A DNA stretch of 64,000 bases from Conus ventricosus (taxonomy: Eukaryota > Mollusca > Gastropoda > Neogastropoda > Conidae): assembly GCA_018398815.1 (NCBI GenBank), contig CM031596.1, forward strand, positions 60,886,346 to 60,950,345, in the 5' to 3' direction. This document shows positions 35,494 through 47,215 of this stretch, in pieces. The notes below the pieces were generated by a model. The model was not told where the DNA came from, ran no database searches, and saw only the letters and a program-made list of their open reading frames with translations. Within the stretch, counting starts at the first letter, position 1. Each line of letters starts with the position of its first letter. The position numbers and the translations under genes are program-made.

Positions 35494-36680
35494 CCCAACT
35501 ATAACAAGAACTAATGTCCATAAGTGCTTCGGCCATAAAGCAAACTACTTAGCATGCAGTATACAAAAGCCAGCTGACAATACTCCCCAAATTCTGAAAG
35601 CGTCCCCGCTTTACTAGCTAATTTTTTTAATAAACTTGCAAGATTGAAAAGAGCAGTTTATTTTTACCCATGATTTATCAGGCGATGGCGCGGAGGCACT
35701 GACCTTTGACCCTCCAACACCGCCTTAATAGCCAACAAACCAGTGTACATATTGCCAAATCCTAAGGCAGTATAACGCTTGCTAATGTGACTCCCTGCTC
35801 ATCCTAAACATGTTCCTTTAATTCGTTTTCTGCTAGCGTTCTCTTCATAATAAAAAAAATTTTTAGATAGTTTCTCTTATTCTATCACTTTGAGTTTCGT
35901 AAATAGGTCTCGGTTAGTATCGTCCACTTCTAGTCTTGCTGAACCTCTTGTTCAAGAACTTTTAGTCTTTGGTTAATCATACTTTAATATCAGGCCCAAG
36001 TTGCGGTCATCACCTCAACGAGTTTTTCTTTTTTCTCTTTTTATATGCCCCATCAAGTTCACCTAGTTTTGTCCTAAATTGTGTGTTAAATTCGCCTCTG
36101 ATGGTTCTTAAAGTAGGATCAAGGCTAATAAATTTCTCGCATAGGCAATGGGAATCAATTAATTATTTTAACGCTGTTTCTTCAGAAAAACAGGTTTCTG
36201 CTTCTAATAGTATTTATTAATTCGCCTGCTGATTGATTTAATATCTTTAAGTTCCATGTTTTGTGCATTGGTTATCGTCGGAGTTCTTGTAGGGTTTTTT
36301 GAAGATAGGCAACAGCCTCCGCTCCTTAATTTCGGTCTAGCAATGCCAAGGCGATTTGATCTTCACACTGAGTCTATTTCTTAATTGAACGCCACATCTA
36401 AAAACTTTGATGGTCGGTATAGTTGTAGAGCCGAAACAAGTTGGCCCTTGATCGTTTTTTATACAGACAAAAGACCATCTATCTAATACAAAATCATTGG
36501 GTCTATATATTCGGGAGGTTCATGGCCTAAAGCTTTATGTAAAATGCTTCCGACCGTACTTGCTGTAAAATCACGCTGCAATGAAGCGTTGACGATGCTG
36601 TGTCAAAGGGTTCATTTTCAACTCATTTCGTCTCCAAGATCAAAAACATCCTAATCTTCTTCGCCTTCAATTCCAGCCAT
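35464..36680 (-). pseudogene. Coiled-coil membrane-type Polinton protein, copy B (frameshifted)
   Basis: Same gene as 26085-27295, with the start ATG at 36680-36678. Where copy A is open for 316 codons, this copy has an insertion or deletion about every 20-60 bp. The high indel density relative to substitutions looks more like consensus error than ageing. Confidence 0.6.
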
Positions 36681-36721
36681 GTTTTTATAAAATAATTAAC
36701 TTTTTTATTTTGCTTCATAAA

Positions 36722-37967
36722 AATGCCACAACAACACATTGCTCGTTCTTGACCCGCATAGAAAACAGAAAGAGCCCATGGCTGAAGGTGAAATAAAGCG
36801 AATATTACTGATCCAAATAATCCAAAATCAACAATTGATGCAGATTCAAATTCTTACTGTCCAAATTTCCAGACCTATGGAGGGGAATGAAGTGAATGTG
36901 CCAGGCTCTGCGCGTCTTACATTTCAAAATAGCAGCTAGATTCACAACAGAACCCAAACAGGACAGTTTACAAACCTGGTTCGGCAATCGTTTAAGAAAT
37001 TTCTTATAAAACTTAGGGGCAAGAAAATATTTTCTTTACACAATGCAGACAAATTTTAAGAAACCTATCCTGATCTATGGCTATACCGGGAATGAAAGGG
37101 AAGATCTTGCGTTTCAAGGAATCAGCAATGAAGAAGCACTAAAACTTATAATAGGCGACTAAGAACTTCTCCTCAGGTGCTAAAAGCAGCAAAAAGGCTT
37201 TAGCTGTAAGTTAAGCGAATGGTAAACCGCTTTTTCCATTCCCTTAAATTTTGAGTTGTTAAAAGCGCATGCCGCCATACTTTCAAGGAGCATTAAAAGA
37301 CAGACTGTCATATGAACTAACTTTTTAACGAATACAAACGTGATATTAGAGTCAACAGACACCGAAGCAAAGTACAGCATTCTTTCTGACATCACGTTAG
37401 AGTTTGACGTTGTTAGCAAACCTAATAGAGCAAGGCTGATTGAACACAATACACTCCAGATAGCAATATATTACGAAAGAGTGATTCATCATACAACAAA
37501 TCCTAGAAGCATGGCAGACACAATATGAATTTTAGTTTTTAATAGCGTCATCAGCAAGATCGCTATAAAGGTAATTTTATTGCTGTGCTAAGATGAAGAA
37601 CCGTTCAAAAGAGTAAGTGAAAAGTTTTTAATCCAAAATAACGAAAGTACAATGTTCGATTGTGTAGTCCCAACCAAAATCTAGATCGCTAGCTGTCTTG
37701 AAACTTATTCAGCATTTTGATGAAATAAAGAAAAACTGTTATTGGGGGCGGGAGGTGTAGAAGGCCAACCAGTTTGACCTTGAGTCTAAAGGGATTTACA
37801 TTTATCTTACAATGTTATGCTTGATGATTATTTAACAACGAAATACGGGTTATGGATTTTGACCTAAGGTTCAACAGAGGATAATCATTGCTGGAAGCGT
37901 AGAACTGTGAGAGACGTAATAAACATTCAAATTGAGTAAAGAAGAAGCAGCTGAAAAACCGCTATAA
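36722..37967 (+). CDS. Polinton major capsid protein (double jelly-roll type), copy B
   Basis: Frames from the ATG at 36722 to the TAA at 37965 give, in order: VPGSARLTFQNSS, FTTEPKQDS, GKKIFSLHNADKF and DLWLYRE. Then YFQGALKDRLSYELTF, STDTEAKYSILSDITLEFDV, NRARLIEHNTLQIAIYYERV, DDYLTTKYGLWI and a Glu/Lys-rich end after IQI. The order and the phrases 'DITLEFDVV...', 'YYERVIHH' and 'IQIEK'-like tail resemble the hexon-like capsid protein of Polintons/adintoviruses, which forms the pseudohexameric capsid. The longest clean piece is 37340-37528. At least six frameshifts; not expressible as written. Identification rests on my reading of motifs and gene order. Confidence 0.65.
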
Positions 37968-38067
37968 TGTACATTTGTTTTTATTATACTGATGCGCCAG
38001 CTGAATATAGAAGCTAACAGATTAGAAACTGAGTATCAAAATATTGTTTTCAATTTTTATACAAAGC

Positions 38068-38468
38068 ATGTCTGTCAGTTATAATTCCAAATGTGCTACA
38101 GCGCCGCAAAAGAAGAGAAAGCAGGCCAATTCTGCTGTAATAGAAACCCCTGAAGTAAAAACCTCAGATTATAACAAACATTACACAGAATGCAACAAAA
38201 ACTAAGAGCAGACCTTATCAAAATACAGCAAACAACGAAGGAATTCTAGCTGCCTTTTAATGCTTTACATATGTATAATACTGGGGCCATCGACTATAAG
38301 TTCTCTATCAGCAGGAACGAGTGTTGGTCTCTAGCAACGGCATAGGCGCACCCGCAGCTTTACTCTATGCGGGTTGTCTTTAGCTCTCGGGGTCTGTGTC
38401 ATTAGCTGTAATGGCTTGCTGCCAAAAATTAAAACTAAACCCAAACGCACTACGCTATGGTTCAACTA
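38068..38468 (+). pseudogene. Small basic/hydrophobic Polinton protein, copy B
   Basis: MSVSYNSKCATAPQKKRKQA at the start (a nuclear-localisation-like basic patch), then IETPEVKTSDYNKHYTE, then after shifts a Gly/Ala/Pro/Leu hydrophobic stretch and a Lys/Arg/Thr tail. Located directly after the capsid gene. Unknown; a DNA-binding core or membrane peptide is conceivable. Confidence 0.45.
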
Positions 38469-38499
38469 ATAACGGCTAAACTAGTTCGTTAAACTGACA

Positions 38500-38800
38500 A
38501 TAAATAAAGCGCTTGTTGACTCAAACTTCTCGGATGAAGAATTTAAATATTCGTTTACAGGCCGATTTTGATGAACTACCAAAGACAAAAGTTTGATCTT
38601 CAAAGAAAAGGCGTGACAAGTTTTTCTCTCACAGCCAACCCCGAGCAGATAAAAAAAAAAAGGATGCAATAAAAAATAAACGAGACCTTAAACCGATTCT
38701 AAACAGCTCACAATCACAACACCAAAAGGTGTTTATACTAATGTTTATAGTCCAACGCAAAAAGACCGTTGATATTGGTTCTGATTAAGTATTTTTTTTT
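38500..38800 (+). pseudogene. Short ORF before the polymerase, copy B
   Basis: Reads VDSNFSDEEFKYSFTGRF at about 38517-38570 and then breaks. Counterpart of 29045-29340. May be part of the polymerase gene. Confidence 0.35.
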
Positions 38801-38809
38801 AAATTAAAT

Positions 38810-41800
38810 AAATATTTTTGCTTAAGAAAAGAAATACAGCATGCTATAAGATTATATGAAGACAAGACGAATTGTTTTGAAGGAATGCTCGAGATAGAGC
38901 GTTTATCAAAGACACTGCATGATATTGGATTTAGAATCATTGACCCCAACAAACGTACAGTCAAGTGTTTTTCATGCAATTTCTCAAGTTCCAGGCAAAA
39001 TAACACTAGAATCCCGCCAGGTTAAAAGAATGTTAAGCTGTTATAATCGACTAAGAAACAATAAATGGAAGAAAATCTAGAATCTGGGTCCAACTAAACA
39101 GCATACAATATCTTCTCATAATGACTTAACACGGGTTGGGCAGAAAACGAAACTGCTTACACAGTTGCCCGCTGCCGCTGAAGAAGCTAAAATGAGAGCT
39201 CTGGTATGGTCAGAGGCGAAGTCTAAGAGATTTAGATTAAAACGGCTAAGTATGCACCGATTGTAGGCAAGGCTTACATTCCGCTACCTCGAGAGTTGGT
39301 TTTAAAGAGAGGCAGTGTTTAAAACATAAAGCATTCAGACGACAAATGTTTCATGTGTGTGTTTTCTTGCAGCTGCATCATGGTCCGCAACACGCAGAGA
39401 GAGTGACTAACTATCGGCAATACACCAAAGAATCTTAAATTCAATGGAATTATCCTTTCCTGTTAGTGTAACCAAATTTATCCGTTTGAAGAGCAAAACA
39501 AACCAATAACTGTTAATAAGTATACACATTGGATGAGGAAACAAATCTGGTGCCAAATAAAGTGTCCAAGAACAGTCCCAACAATAGGCGAACCAGACAC
39601 AAATCATTTGACTTACTACTAATGTTTTTCACCAGCGGGCTACCCCATTACACATTGATACGACACATGATTAAGATTATTAGATTTATACTACAACAAA
39701 CAAAGCAAACAAGAATTCTGCAGAAAAGTTAAACATGAATGCCATCTGTGAAGCCGCGAGTGAACATATAAAACATTGTAAAAGTTCAGAAGACTGTAAG
39801 ACAGAACAAATTACCACCCCCACCCGGGATCTAAATTTTAGTTTTAACAACTGGAAACGGATGCAAACTAGTCCATATGTTGTTTACGCAGACTTCGAAT
39901 CACTCATTGTTCCTTATGAGGGCCAACCCACAAAAGCTTCAAAAACAGTCTTAATGAGTAAACATCAATTTGTTCATTTGCCTTCATTATTGTTAGGTCG
40001 ATGGCTTGTTGATTATTCAACGCCAGAATTATATAGAGGACCAGATCTGCAGAAACTTCTAAAACGCATGCAGCAAGTGCGCAATAGACTGTTCAATTCT
40101 AATAATCTAAACTTATCTGAAATCATAATGGCGCCTGGAAGCCCCACAACAGTATGACCCACCACGCATTGTTGGATTTGCGTTAAGAGCTAACGCCCAA
40201 GAGTAAACCCCACAGTAAAGAGACCATGATCACATTATGGGAATTTAAGAGGTGGCAGCGCACAGTAAAAGGCAATCTTCAACTAAATTTTGAAACCCAA
40301 AGACATGGAAGCCCTGTCCCATCTTCTTTCATAACTTGGAGGTTACGACTCTCATCTATATTGCAGGCAAGCGTAACCAAGCGCCTTCAGGGTAGCAATG
40401 CATTGCACAGTCCATCATAAAAGTAACATGTGTTTCACTTTAAATAACATATCTTTCTAACGACTCTGTGCAACACATGATGGCTCATTAGAGCACTGGC
40501 TAAGACCTAAAAGTCCTGCCCAATAACCGGAAGAATATTTTGACTCAACCGCTTGTTAGAAAGGGTGTTATACCCATATGAATACATGAACAGTTTGGGA
40601 AAGTGTTTGATGAAGACCCCTTCCTCCTAAGGCGCGTTCTTTTCTAGTCTTAGAGAAAGGACAATCGCGATTCTGAGTACCAACATGCACATGATCGTGG
40701 CAGATTTGAGAAGTGTAAAACGATGGAACTATCATGACACCTAATTTAAGGCAGATGTATGTTGTGTAGCGGACGTCTTAGAAAATTATAGAAAGACCTG
40801 CATGAAACAGATAGCCCTAGATCCTGCCATTATATTTCGCCCCTGATGAGATGGACGCTTTCTTAAAGTTTACTGGAGTACAGATTGTTTAATGTCAGAT
40901 TACCAATGCTCCAGATGATTTGAAAACGATTGCGGGGAGGAATAGTAGGCATCGCATCAATACTGTAACGCAAACAACAATACTTAGAACACTATGATAC
41001 GATTAAAAGTCTAACTATCTTATTGTATTTAGATGCAAACAATCCAGTTATGATGGCTATGGCGCAATCGCTTCCACATACGCAACTTTAAAAATGTACA
41101 CAGGGCGGCGATCCTAAGTAATATTTCAAAAGGCATTAAAGTGGTTAACAGTTTTAACGCCAGATGCAGCAGCGCCGGCGTCATTTCTAGAAGTGACTTA
41201 GAATATCCTCATGAAACTCCATGACCTGCATAATGACTATCCATTAGCTGCGAAAGTCTAAAAGGATGATCCAAGAGAACCCCTAAAACTTGTGCCCGAA
41301 TCTTCGAGGCAAAAAAAATTTATGTCCTGTCATAACAGACTTCTACAATTTATTATTTAAGACAGGTTTAAAAGTTGACAGCGTTCATCTATAATTCTTT
41401 TGATCAAAACAGTTCATGAGAACCATACAATCATGAAGAACACTGATCTCAGACCTAAATCTGCAGATGCTTCAGAAAAAGACTTTTCTCAAGCTGATGA
41501 ACAACAGTTTGTTCGGAAAGACTATGAAGAATCCGCTACAAACGTAAAGATGTCAGATTGTTACCAAGAGAGAACGGACGCAATTAAGCTTGACTTCCAA
41601 AACCGTAATTAACAGACTTCAGAAGAATTTCAAGATCAGCTTTTTGGCATAATGATAAAAAAAAGGAAAGTCAAAAAAATTGAGACAAACCTGTATTTAT
41701 TGGGTTTACTGTTTTAGAATTATCAAAGCTTTTGATGTTAGAGTTTCTTTAATGACTACTTTAAGCCCTCTTATCCTAGTCCAGAAGTACTTTATACACA

Positions 41801-42240
41801 CAAGAGTACAGACAGTTTGTGTTATAGAATATTCCTACTGAAGACATCGATAAAGACATGGAAATGGAAGTAGCTAAAGGACACGCGGATTGGTATGAAA
41901 CATCTGATTACCCTAAAGATCGCCTTTTGCATCAATTACTAATAAGAGGTTTTTAGAAAGAATGAAAGATGAATATCTGAAAGGTGATCAAGGAGTATGT
42001 TGGGTTAAGGTCCAAAATGTACATATTTCGAGCCGGAGAAAATCATAAGAAAGCATAAGGGACTATCTCGCAGCGTTGTGCAGTCAAACATATTCACAGA
42101 CAACTACAAAGAAGCATTGTTTTGGCAATAAACTTTCATCATGACAACGTAAAACTGCGATCTAATCTACAGGAGATCAACACACAGTTGTAGACTAAAA
42201 GTCATAGATAGAACCAACACAAAAACGGGTGTTTGTTAAT
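38810..42240 (+). pseudogene. Protein-primed DNA polymerase B, copy B (frameshifted)
   Basis: About 3.4 kb, the size expected for a 1,100-residue Polinton polymerase. Visible in order: the N-terminal part with SDDKCFMCVF near 39330 and NYRQYTKE, an FCRKV...C finger remnant near 39720, and exonuclease motif I in SPYVVYADFESLI (39870-39908). Next come the STFTLNN-like and CPITxEY region (40435-40560), DLEYPHET of palm motif A (about 41195-41220), LMNNSLFGKTMKN of motif B (about 41487-41530) and a damaged DTDS box (STDSL, about 41797). The tail contains DIDKDMEMEV and KGHADWYETSDYPKDR (41845-41920). This enzyme would replicate the element with a terminal protein primer. Pieces 39735-40157 and 41400-41612 are the longest open frames. 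Confidence 0.8.
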
Positions 42241-42261
42241 CCAGAGATTTCATAACAAATT

Positions 42262-43233
42262 GGCACGTGGTGCACGCGTAAATTAATTAAAGCGGAACTG
42301 GAGTCTGGCGGAATTACTGCAGTTCTTCTTTCGCAAAAGATCTTTGAGAGCGGTTGTTTTTGTTTGTCCAGTTACTCGTAATAATACACGGGCGGGCTGA
42401 TTCATCTTTACAATTCCTTTTTATTTCATATGTCAACACTCCAAACGATCTGTTGCCCTGATAGCTAGTGTCCCCTTCTGCGTCTCCCGTAAATAAAGGT
42501 ACCTTAACTTTCATCCAAATGTAATAGTTTTTTGCCGGATTAAGACCTCTCCTTCAACAACAGTTATTGTTTTTTCTTTTGATAGCTTGTACTGTTTAGC
42601 CGTTAATTCTTCATTATTCATTGCGCGCAAAACTGAGGCAGTCTTCAACTCCCCATTTCTGTGTTGCGAAGAATTGTCAATCACTCGTCTGTGATACAGT
42701 AGGAGAAAAGTCTTTCGGCTAACTGTTTTGTTAAAGTTTTCTACTAAAGCCTGTGATCTATGAACGCCTGGAATGCCTCTTTTAAAGGTAACTCTATGTT
42801 TTTAACAATAATTGATTCACTTGCCCTTTAATATTCTTTCCATCATCGACTGATTCATGCGAGGATAATTTGAAGACCCGTTGGGTATATTAGTTGTATG
42901 GCAACACAACAGCAGAAGCATCTTTGCGTTATGGTTCAGCGTCTTTGTTATCTTGAAGCATGTCATGTCTGTGAGTGCGTACTTAAACCTTGTTTTCGTT
43001 ATCTATCCAGAGGGACATATAAAGATCCATTTGAGGGGGTGTCGTTTGGTATTGTATTTGGACAAAGTTGGTCTCTGTATTCGTCTAGGTGCAGGTAATT
43101 AATTTGCCAAATCGCTTGATTAGATAACCAGTCCTTTGCTGTTTGTTCACTAAACTCCTGCCGCTTGGCTTTAGCTTTTGTATTGCTGTTATCCCCTTCA
43201 ATATCCTTTGGGTGAATAAATGATTTTGTGCAT
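42262..43233 (-). pseudogene. Retroviral-type integrase (c-integrase), frameshifted
   Basis: Minus-strand frames from MHKIIYSPKDIEG (ATG at 43233-43231) give KYALTDMTCF and DAEP (core-domain region), RGIPGVHRSQALVENFNK, where the Glu is the expected third catalytic acid, VLRAMNNEELTAKQYKLS, TSYQGNRSFGVLTYEIKRN (42470-42400) and finally SFAKEELQ with PPDSS just beyond a shift. The first two catalytic Asp positions fall in damaged stretches and cannot be assigned firmly. It would join the element ends to the target. Together with the polymerase it defines the Polinton. It is convergent with the polymerase gene. Confidence 0.7.
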
Positions 43234-43309
43234 TTTTTTTAATCAGCCAATAATAGCGCAACAAAATACACACGACGTCTTACCAACGACAAAAACCGAT
43301 TTCTGGCAT

Positions 43310-43909
43310 CTTTTGTTTTTTTTTCTGATGGTTTATAAAAGTCACTGAATTTGGGGGGCAATGTCTCGATTGTTGCCTGTTACAAGATAAATATTGTTAT
43401 TGCTTGAATCAACATTTTAAATGTGGTAAGTCTGCATGCCCCTGTCTTTTCAGTGTTTCATTAATAAAAACTAACTGCTCAAGTCTCGGCCTTCATAGGG
43501 CTCTTGTGCAGCTGCAAGTTGCTCCATAGCTTTGGTTATGACTTTATCTCTCGCTGGGGTCATTCCCCCGCATTGACTAAATGCAAATTACTTCCGCTAA
43601 AAGCAAGGCGGCATAACCAACAGCGCCGCCTATCATTATTGCACGAGTGAAGCCATTTTTTTATAAATGTATTTGTGTGTCTTACCATATTTTATATTGT
43701 CTGAATTAGTCCTTGCTTGACTAGAAAATCTTTCGTGCACCCGAAGCTGCAATGATAGCATTAGCTTTTGCTGATCCGCAAAGTCTAGTTTGCCTAAATC
43801 TCTTGGTTTAATCTTAACATGCTTTTACCAAGCATTGAGTATCCTACACGGTAGCCTCACAAAACAGCAGAATGGTATACCAAGGTTTGTAACAGTTTTT
43901 TCGTGCCAT
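43310..43909 (-). pseudogene. Small Polinton ORFs on minus strand
   Basis: From MARKNCYKPWYTIL (ATG at 43909) downstream there are short frames with SAKANAIIAASGARKIF and a hydrophobic IMIGGAVGYAALLLAEVI near 43620-43570. One or two membrane peptides interrupted by indels; family unknown. Confidence 0.35.
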
Positions 43910-43949
43910 TTTTAAAAATAAAATAATTATAATTATTAAAAAAACTGAA

Positions 43950-44430
43950 CATGATGATCTACTAAAGCTACAAGGCGGGCCTAAACCGTTCCCAACTTTG
44001 AATGAACCAAGTTGATGGCCACGTTATGCCCCAAAAGGAAGGTTGTATTTCTTTTGGCAGCGTGTGCAAAACAAAACATTCCTCGAACAGAATTCATCAT
44101 TGAACAGATTCAACAAGATGTCGCCGCAAGACATTTTAGAAGTATCAAAACAGGTATGAAGCGCAGCTGGGGTCTAGAATGGTACAAGTGTGGGCAAACG
44201 TTCTTAGTTTGTACACTAAACATCAGTAGATTGCTCCCCATTGATTCTGAACAAGATCTCACGTGATTTTAACGCAAGATCTGTTTTAACAAAGTCTTTA
44301 AGAGTCTCTCGGCTGTGATCTATTATTACAGATTTTGGAAAACATATTGTTTTCGCCAAGCGAGTCATGGATTAATAACTTTAATCATATAGATTCTTGT
44401 TTTTCCCTTCAAAATGAGCGAGCCTGGAAA
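43950..44430 (+). pseudogene. Polinton ORF remnant, unassigned
   Basis: A frame of 84 codons (44012-44266) contains FLLAACAKQNIPRTEFIIEQ and NISRLLPIDSEQDL. A neighbouring frame contains NKMSPQDILEV and SRDFNARSVLTKSLRVSRL. It faces away from the integrase operon. No family recognised; the space is where other Polintons may keep their protease, but I do not see its motifs. Confidence 0.3.
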
Positions 44431-44684
44431 ATCAGGCAGAATCAGAAAAACACTGAATCAGTGAGAAAGTAACCAAGCCAGAAAATCAGCAAACGCTGAT
44501 GCAGTGAGAACCATTAAAAAAATCTGGGCGTGTTGAAGCAGAAAAAAATTAGCAGAGTTGGAACAACCAAAAAATTAATGTTACAGAATATGCTCATCAT
44601 TGAAACAAACACCGCCAGCCCAGAACAAGTTGCTTCAATGCCCGCTATAAAAACGCATAGTGATACAAAGGCTCCAAAGTCTTC

Positions 44685-44886
44685 ATGAATCTTGGAACTT
44701 AAAACTGTTGCCATTTTAAGCGCCATTGCTGCTGTTGGGGGCAGTTATTACGTTATAAAATATATATCCGAAGGCAAAAGAAACAAAACAATCCAAAAAA
44801 ATCTAACCATTAAATACAGAAGAGACAACTGCACGCCAAAACCGCCAATAACAAAGCATCATTTTGATCCAATTTATAATGAATAA
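44685..44886 (+). CDS. Small single-pass membrane protein (Polinton accessory ORF)
   Basis: Open frame LELKTVAILSAIAAVGGSYY... to IYNE. It has one hydrophobic N-terminal segment (residues about 5-22) followed by a basic Lys/Arg-rich tail, about 65 residues. The frame starts at a TTG; the ATG at 44685 is one base out of frame and would be used only if one indel is an error. Function unknown. Confidence 0.4.
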
Positions 44887-44929
44887 TATTTTTTAAATTT
44901 TTTTTATAAAAAATATATCATGGCGTATT

Positions 44930-45130
44930 ATAAAATGATGAATCATAAATAAAGACCTGGAGTCTATAAAAGACATTTTCCATAGACCAAATTGTAATCA
45001 ATGCGGTTGCTCGGATGTAAAACCTTCCTTAGATCATGCAGAGAACGCAGACAAGACCATCCTCAACGATGACGCGTTTTTGAGGCGTGTTGTGTACTAA
45101 AATAGAACAGCAACTATTTAAGATAAAAAC
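44930..45130 (+). pseudogene. Short Cys-containing ORF remnant
   Basis: A frame around 44980-45103 reads RPNCNQCGCSDVKPSL then HAENADKTILNDDAFLRRVV and stops. A small hydrophilic peptide with a CxxCxC cluster, perhaps the 3' part of a broken gene. No family recognised. Confidence 0.3.
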
Positions 45131-45164
45131 ATAGCTGTATTTTTTTGATAATTATAAGATAACT

Positions 45165-45375
45165 GAATAAGAACTTTGTTGTACTTAAAGGATGACATAA
45201 TCAAGAACATATCAGAACTTTGAGCAAAAAACTTATTAAGAACTTAATTATGAACTGATCAAGACTTTATTAAAACTTGGGGATAACTTGAGAATGACTT
45301 AAGGACAACTTAGAAGTAACTTAAGTAAGAACGTTGAGAATAACTTGTTAAAACTTAGAAGGGAACTTGAGTGTG
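45165..45375. repeat. Degenerate 'AACTT' array
   Basis: About 17 occurrences of aactt/aacttn words (gaacttt, aacttatt, aacttgag, aacttaag) spaced by roughly 8-15 bp on one strand in about 210 bp. Seen directly; it lies between the last Polinton ORF and the tandem repeat at 45.6 kb. Confidence 0.6.
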
Positions 45376-45615
45376 TGCATGCGTGGGGTGGGGGGGGGGT
45401 GGGGCAGGTGGGGTTGGGGGGTGTGCATGGCCTGGGGCAGGACAAAACAAAACAACAAACACACAATAGCCAGTCCGTGGAGGGGTGGGGGACGTCGTGC
45501 GCGGGTATGGCCAAAACACACAACAAAAAAAAGAGATACTCGCTGAGGGCCACTTCTTGATTTGTGACTAAACAGGCTTGTGTCTGCGCGCGCAACCTCA
45601 ATTCAACCCCAAGTG
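45376..45615. other. G-rich stretch, no gene seen
   Basis: Contains a G/GT-rich tract (45385-45425) and an acaaaacaaaacaac stretch. Frames over it are composition artefacts. Confidence 0.5.
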
Positions 45616-45790
45616 ATCACTAGGGTCCGTTTGGCCTAGTTTGCCGCTGACTTTTGCAGGTCTGACTGCGCTTTGCAGTCAAGCGATCACATAGGGCCCG
45701 TTTGACCAAGTTTGCCACCGAGCTTATGCAGGTTGCTAACGTCATTGCGGCAGCGATCACATAGGGTTGATTGGCCTAAGTTTGCTGTGC
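45616..45790. repeat. Tandem repeat, about 68-bp unit, 2.5 copies
   Basis: gatcactagggtccgtttgg..., gcgatcacatagggcccgtttg... and gcgatcacatagggttgattgg... start successive units at about 45616, 45684 and 45753. Each contains tagtttgccg/aagtttgcc and, in the full units, a tgcaggt word. Confidence 0.8.
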
Positions 45791-46613
45791 TCCTCTTTCT
45801 CACCAGCTTGCAACTGGCTTTTGGCAGAGTTACAGCAATTTCTGCTGTAGCCAAGCTTTTATGGCTGCTCTAATCGCCATTTAGTAGTACAATCCGTCAT
45901 TGTATATTTGGAGCATTTTATATGAAGATAGTGCGGGCCCACACCTACTCCCACCATACTGGTAGATGTACGAAGGTCCTGCTAACCCATCATATTGCCA
46001 GAACCACCGAAAATCCGTACCATCCAGTGCATAAGATAATATTGGTTTGGCTTGCTACACAGTTCATTTATACTGATTCCTAGCTTGTGGAATTTAGATA
46101 GTTATAACAACACACAGAAAGTGAATGAGTTTCCAGCATACGAATCAGACATGTTCCCTGCTCTTAAGAAATAAACGCCATTTTTGATGCTTTTTTGTTT
46201 TTTTAAAACTTGACTTAGGTCTGTCTCAGCCAACGCCCAACAATCACCGCGTGAAGATTGTTTTAGCTTGGCCGGCTTTCAACAATGCAAGCGCCTTTTA
46301 AATAAGAACCATCTCATCGATAGATAAACACATATTGAAATTGCTATATTTTGTACACCATATTGCCTACAAACGTTTATCATTTCCTTGAACCAACAAA
46401 CATTACCTTTAAGAAAGTCGTTGCCATCATCCCAAGCAGTCGTTCACCTTGCTTTTCAGTTATCCATCTAGGAAAGCAATACTTTCTTTTCTTTGGCGCA
46501 ACGAACATGCTTCCACCTCGTCTTAATTTCAACAAATACTCCTGACATGAAAGTATGGTAAAACTTGGGGTGTTTATGCAAGAGCCTGCCTTCAGGAAAC
46601 GGGTAGCCATTTT
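45791..46613. other. Polinton subterminal region, no gene recognised
   Basis: Open frames of 60-76 codons on both strands around 46351-46610 overlap each other and show no domain. Nothing else is supported. Confidence 0.4.
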
Positions 46614-46864
46614 TTAGAATAAGACACCAAGCACAGTACACCGGCGAAGTAAAAGCGTCCTTGCAATCCGGAAGTCAGTAAGAAGAATGAATGAAACCGG
46701 TGTTGGAAACTGGTCATGGTGACGCTTTAACACGCCCATCAGGCGGCAGAGAAAAAGCTGATGTAATATATTGCAAAGGCGCAAGCCCGGCGGAGGGAGT
46801 GGGGTGAGGGGAGAGCTGGCAGCAGTATTGATATTTTGGCCTCTCAGTTGCGCAGTGTGAAGCG

Positions 46865-47010
46865 CGCGCGTCACGCGTGTATGAGTGTCTGTCTGGCCCA
46901 TGTGTGTGTGTGTTTGTGTGTTGTGTGGTGTGGTGTGTGTGAGAGTGTGTTTGCATACACTCACACTCCTCTCTCTCTCTCTCTTCTCTGTCTGTCTGTT
47001 CTGATGCAAC
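46865..47010. repeat. GT/CT microsatellites
   Basis: Imperfect (GT)n followed by (CT)n. The overlapping His/Thr-rich and Val/Cys-rich frames are artefacts. Confidence 0.85.
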
Positions 47011-47124
47011 TTAAGCCTTAACTTGTCACGGTTTCTCTCCTCTCTCTCCCTACGCTGTAATTAACATAAATAACGCGAATAATCCGATAGCCTGGTGTCA
47101 CCCACCGTGTATATGGGCGCGTTC

Positions 47125-47215
47125 AGCCACAACTGCTTTTCCCTGCGTTACACCTATAGGGCGTGTTCAGACCTGGCTACTTTCCCTACGCTACTCTATG
47201 AACACGTTTAGTAAA
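47125..47215. repeat. Two 45-bp tandem units next to the right TIR
   Basis: gggcgcgttcagccacaact... (about 47115) and gggcgtgttcagacctggct... (about 47159) are followed by a third short start (aacacgttta). Both units share tttccctgcgttac/tttccctacgctac. Confidence 0.6.

Noticed and set aside
41400..41612. Stand-alone 70-codon gene
   Set aside because: An adjacent frame over the same bases carries the polymerase motif B, so this is a shadow or frameshifted piece of the polymerase.
46351..46610. Two opposed 64- and 76-codon frames near the Polinton right end
   Set aside because: Mutual shadows with no domain and no counterpart recognised; insufficient to call a gene.
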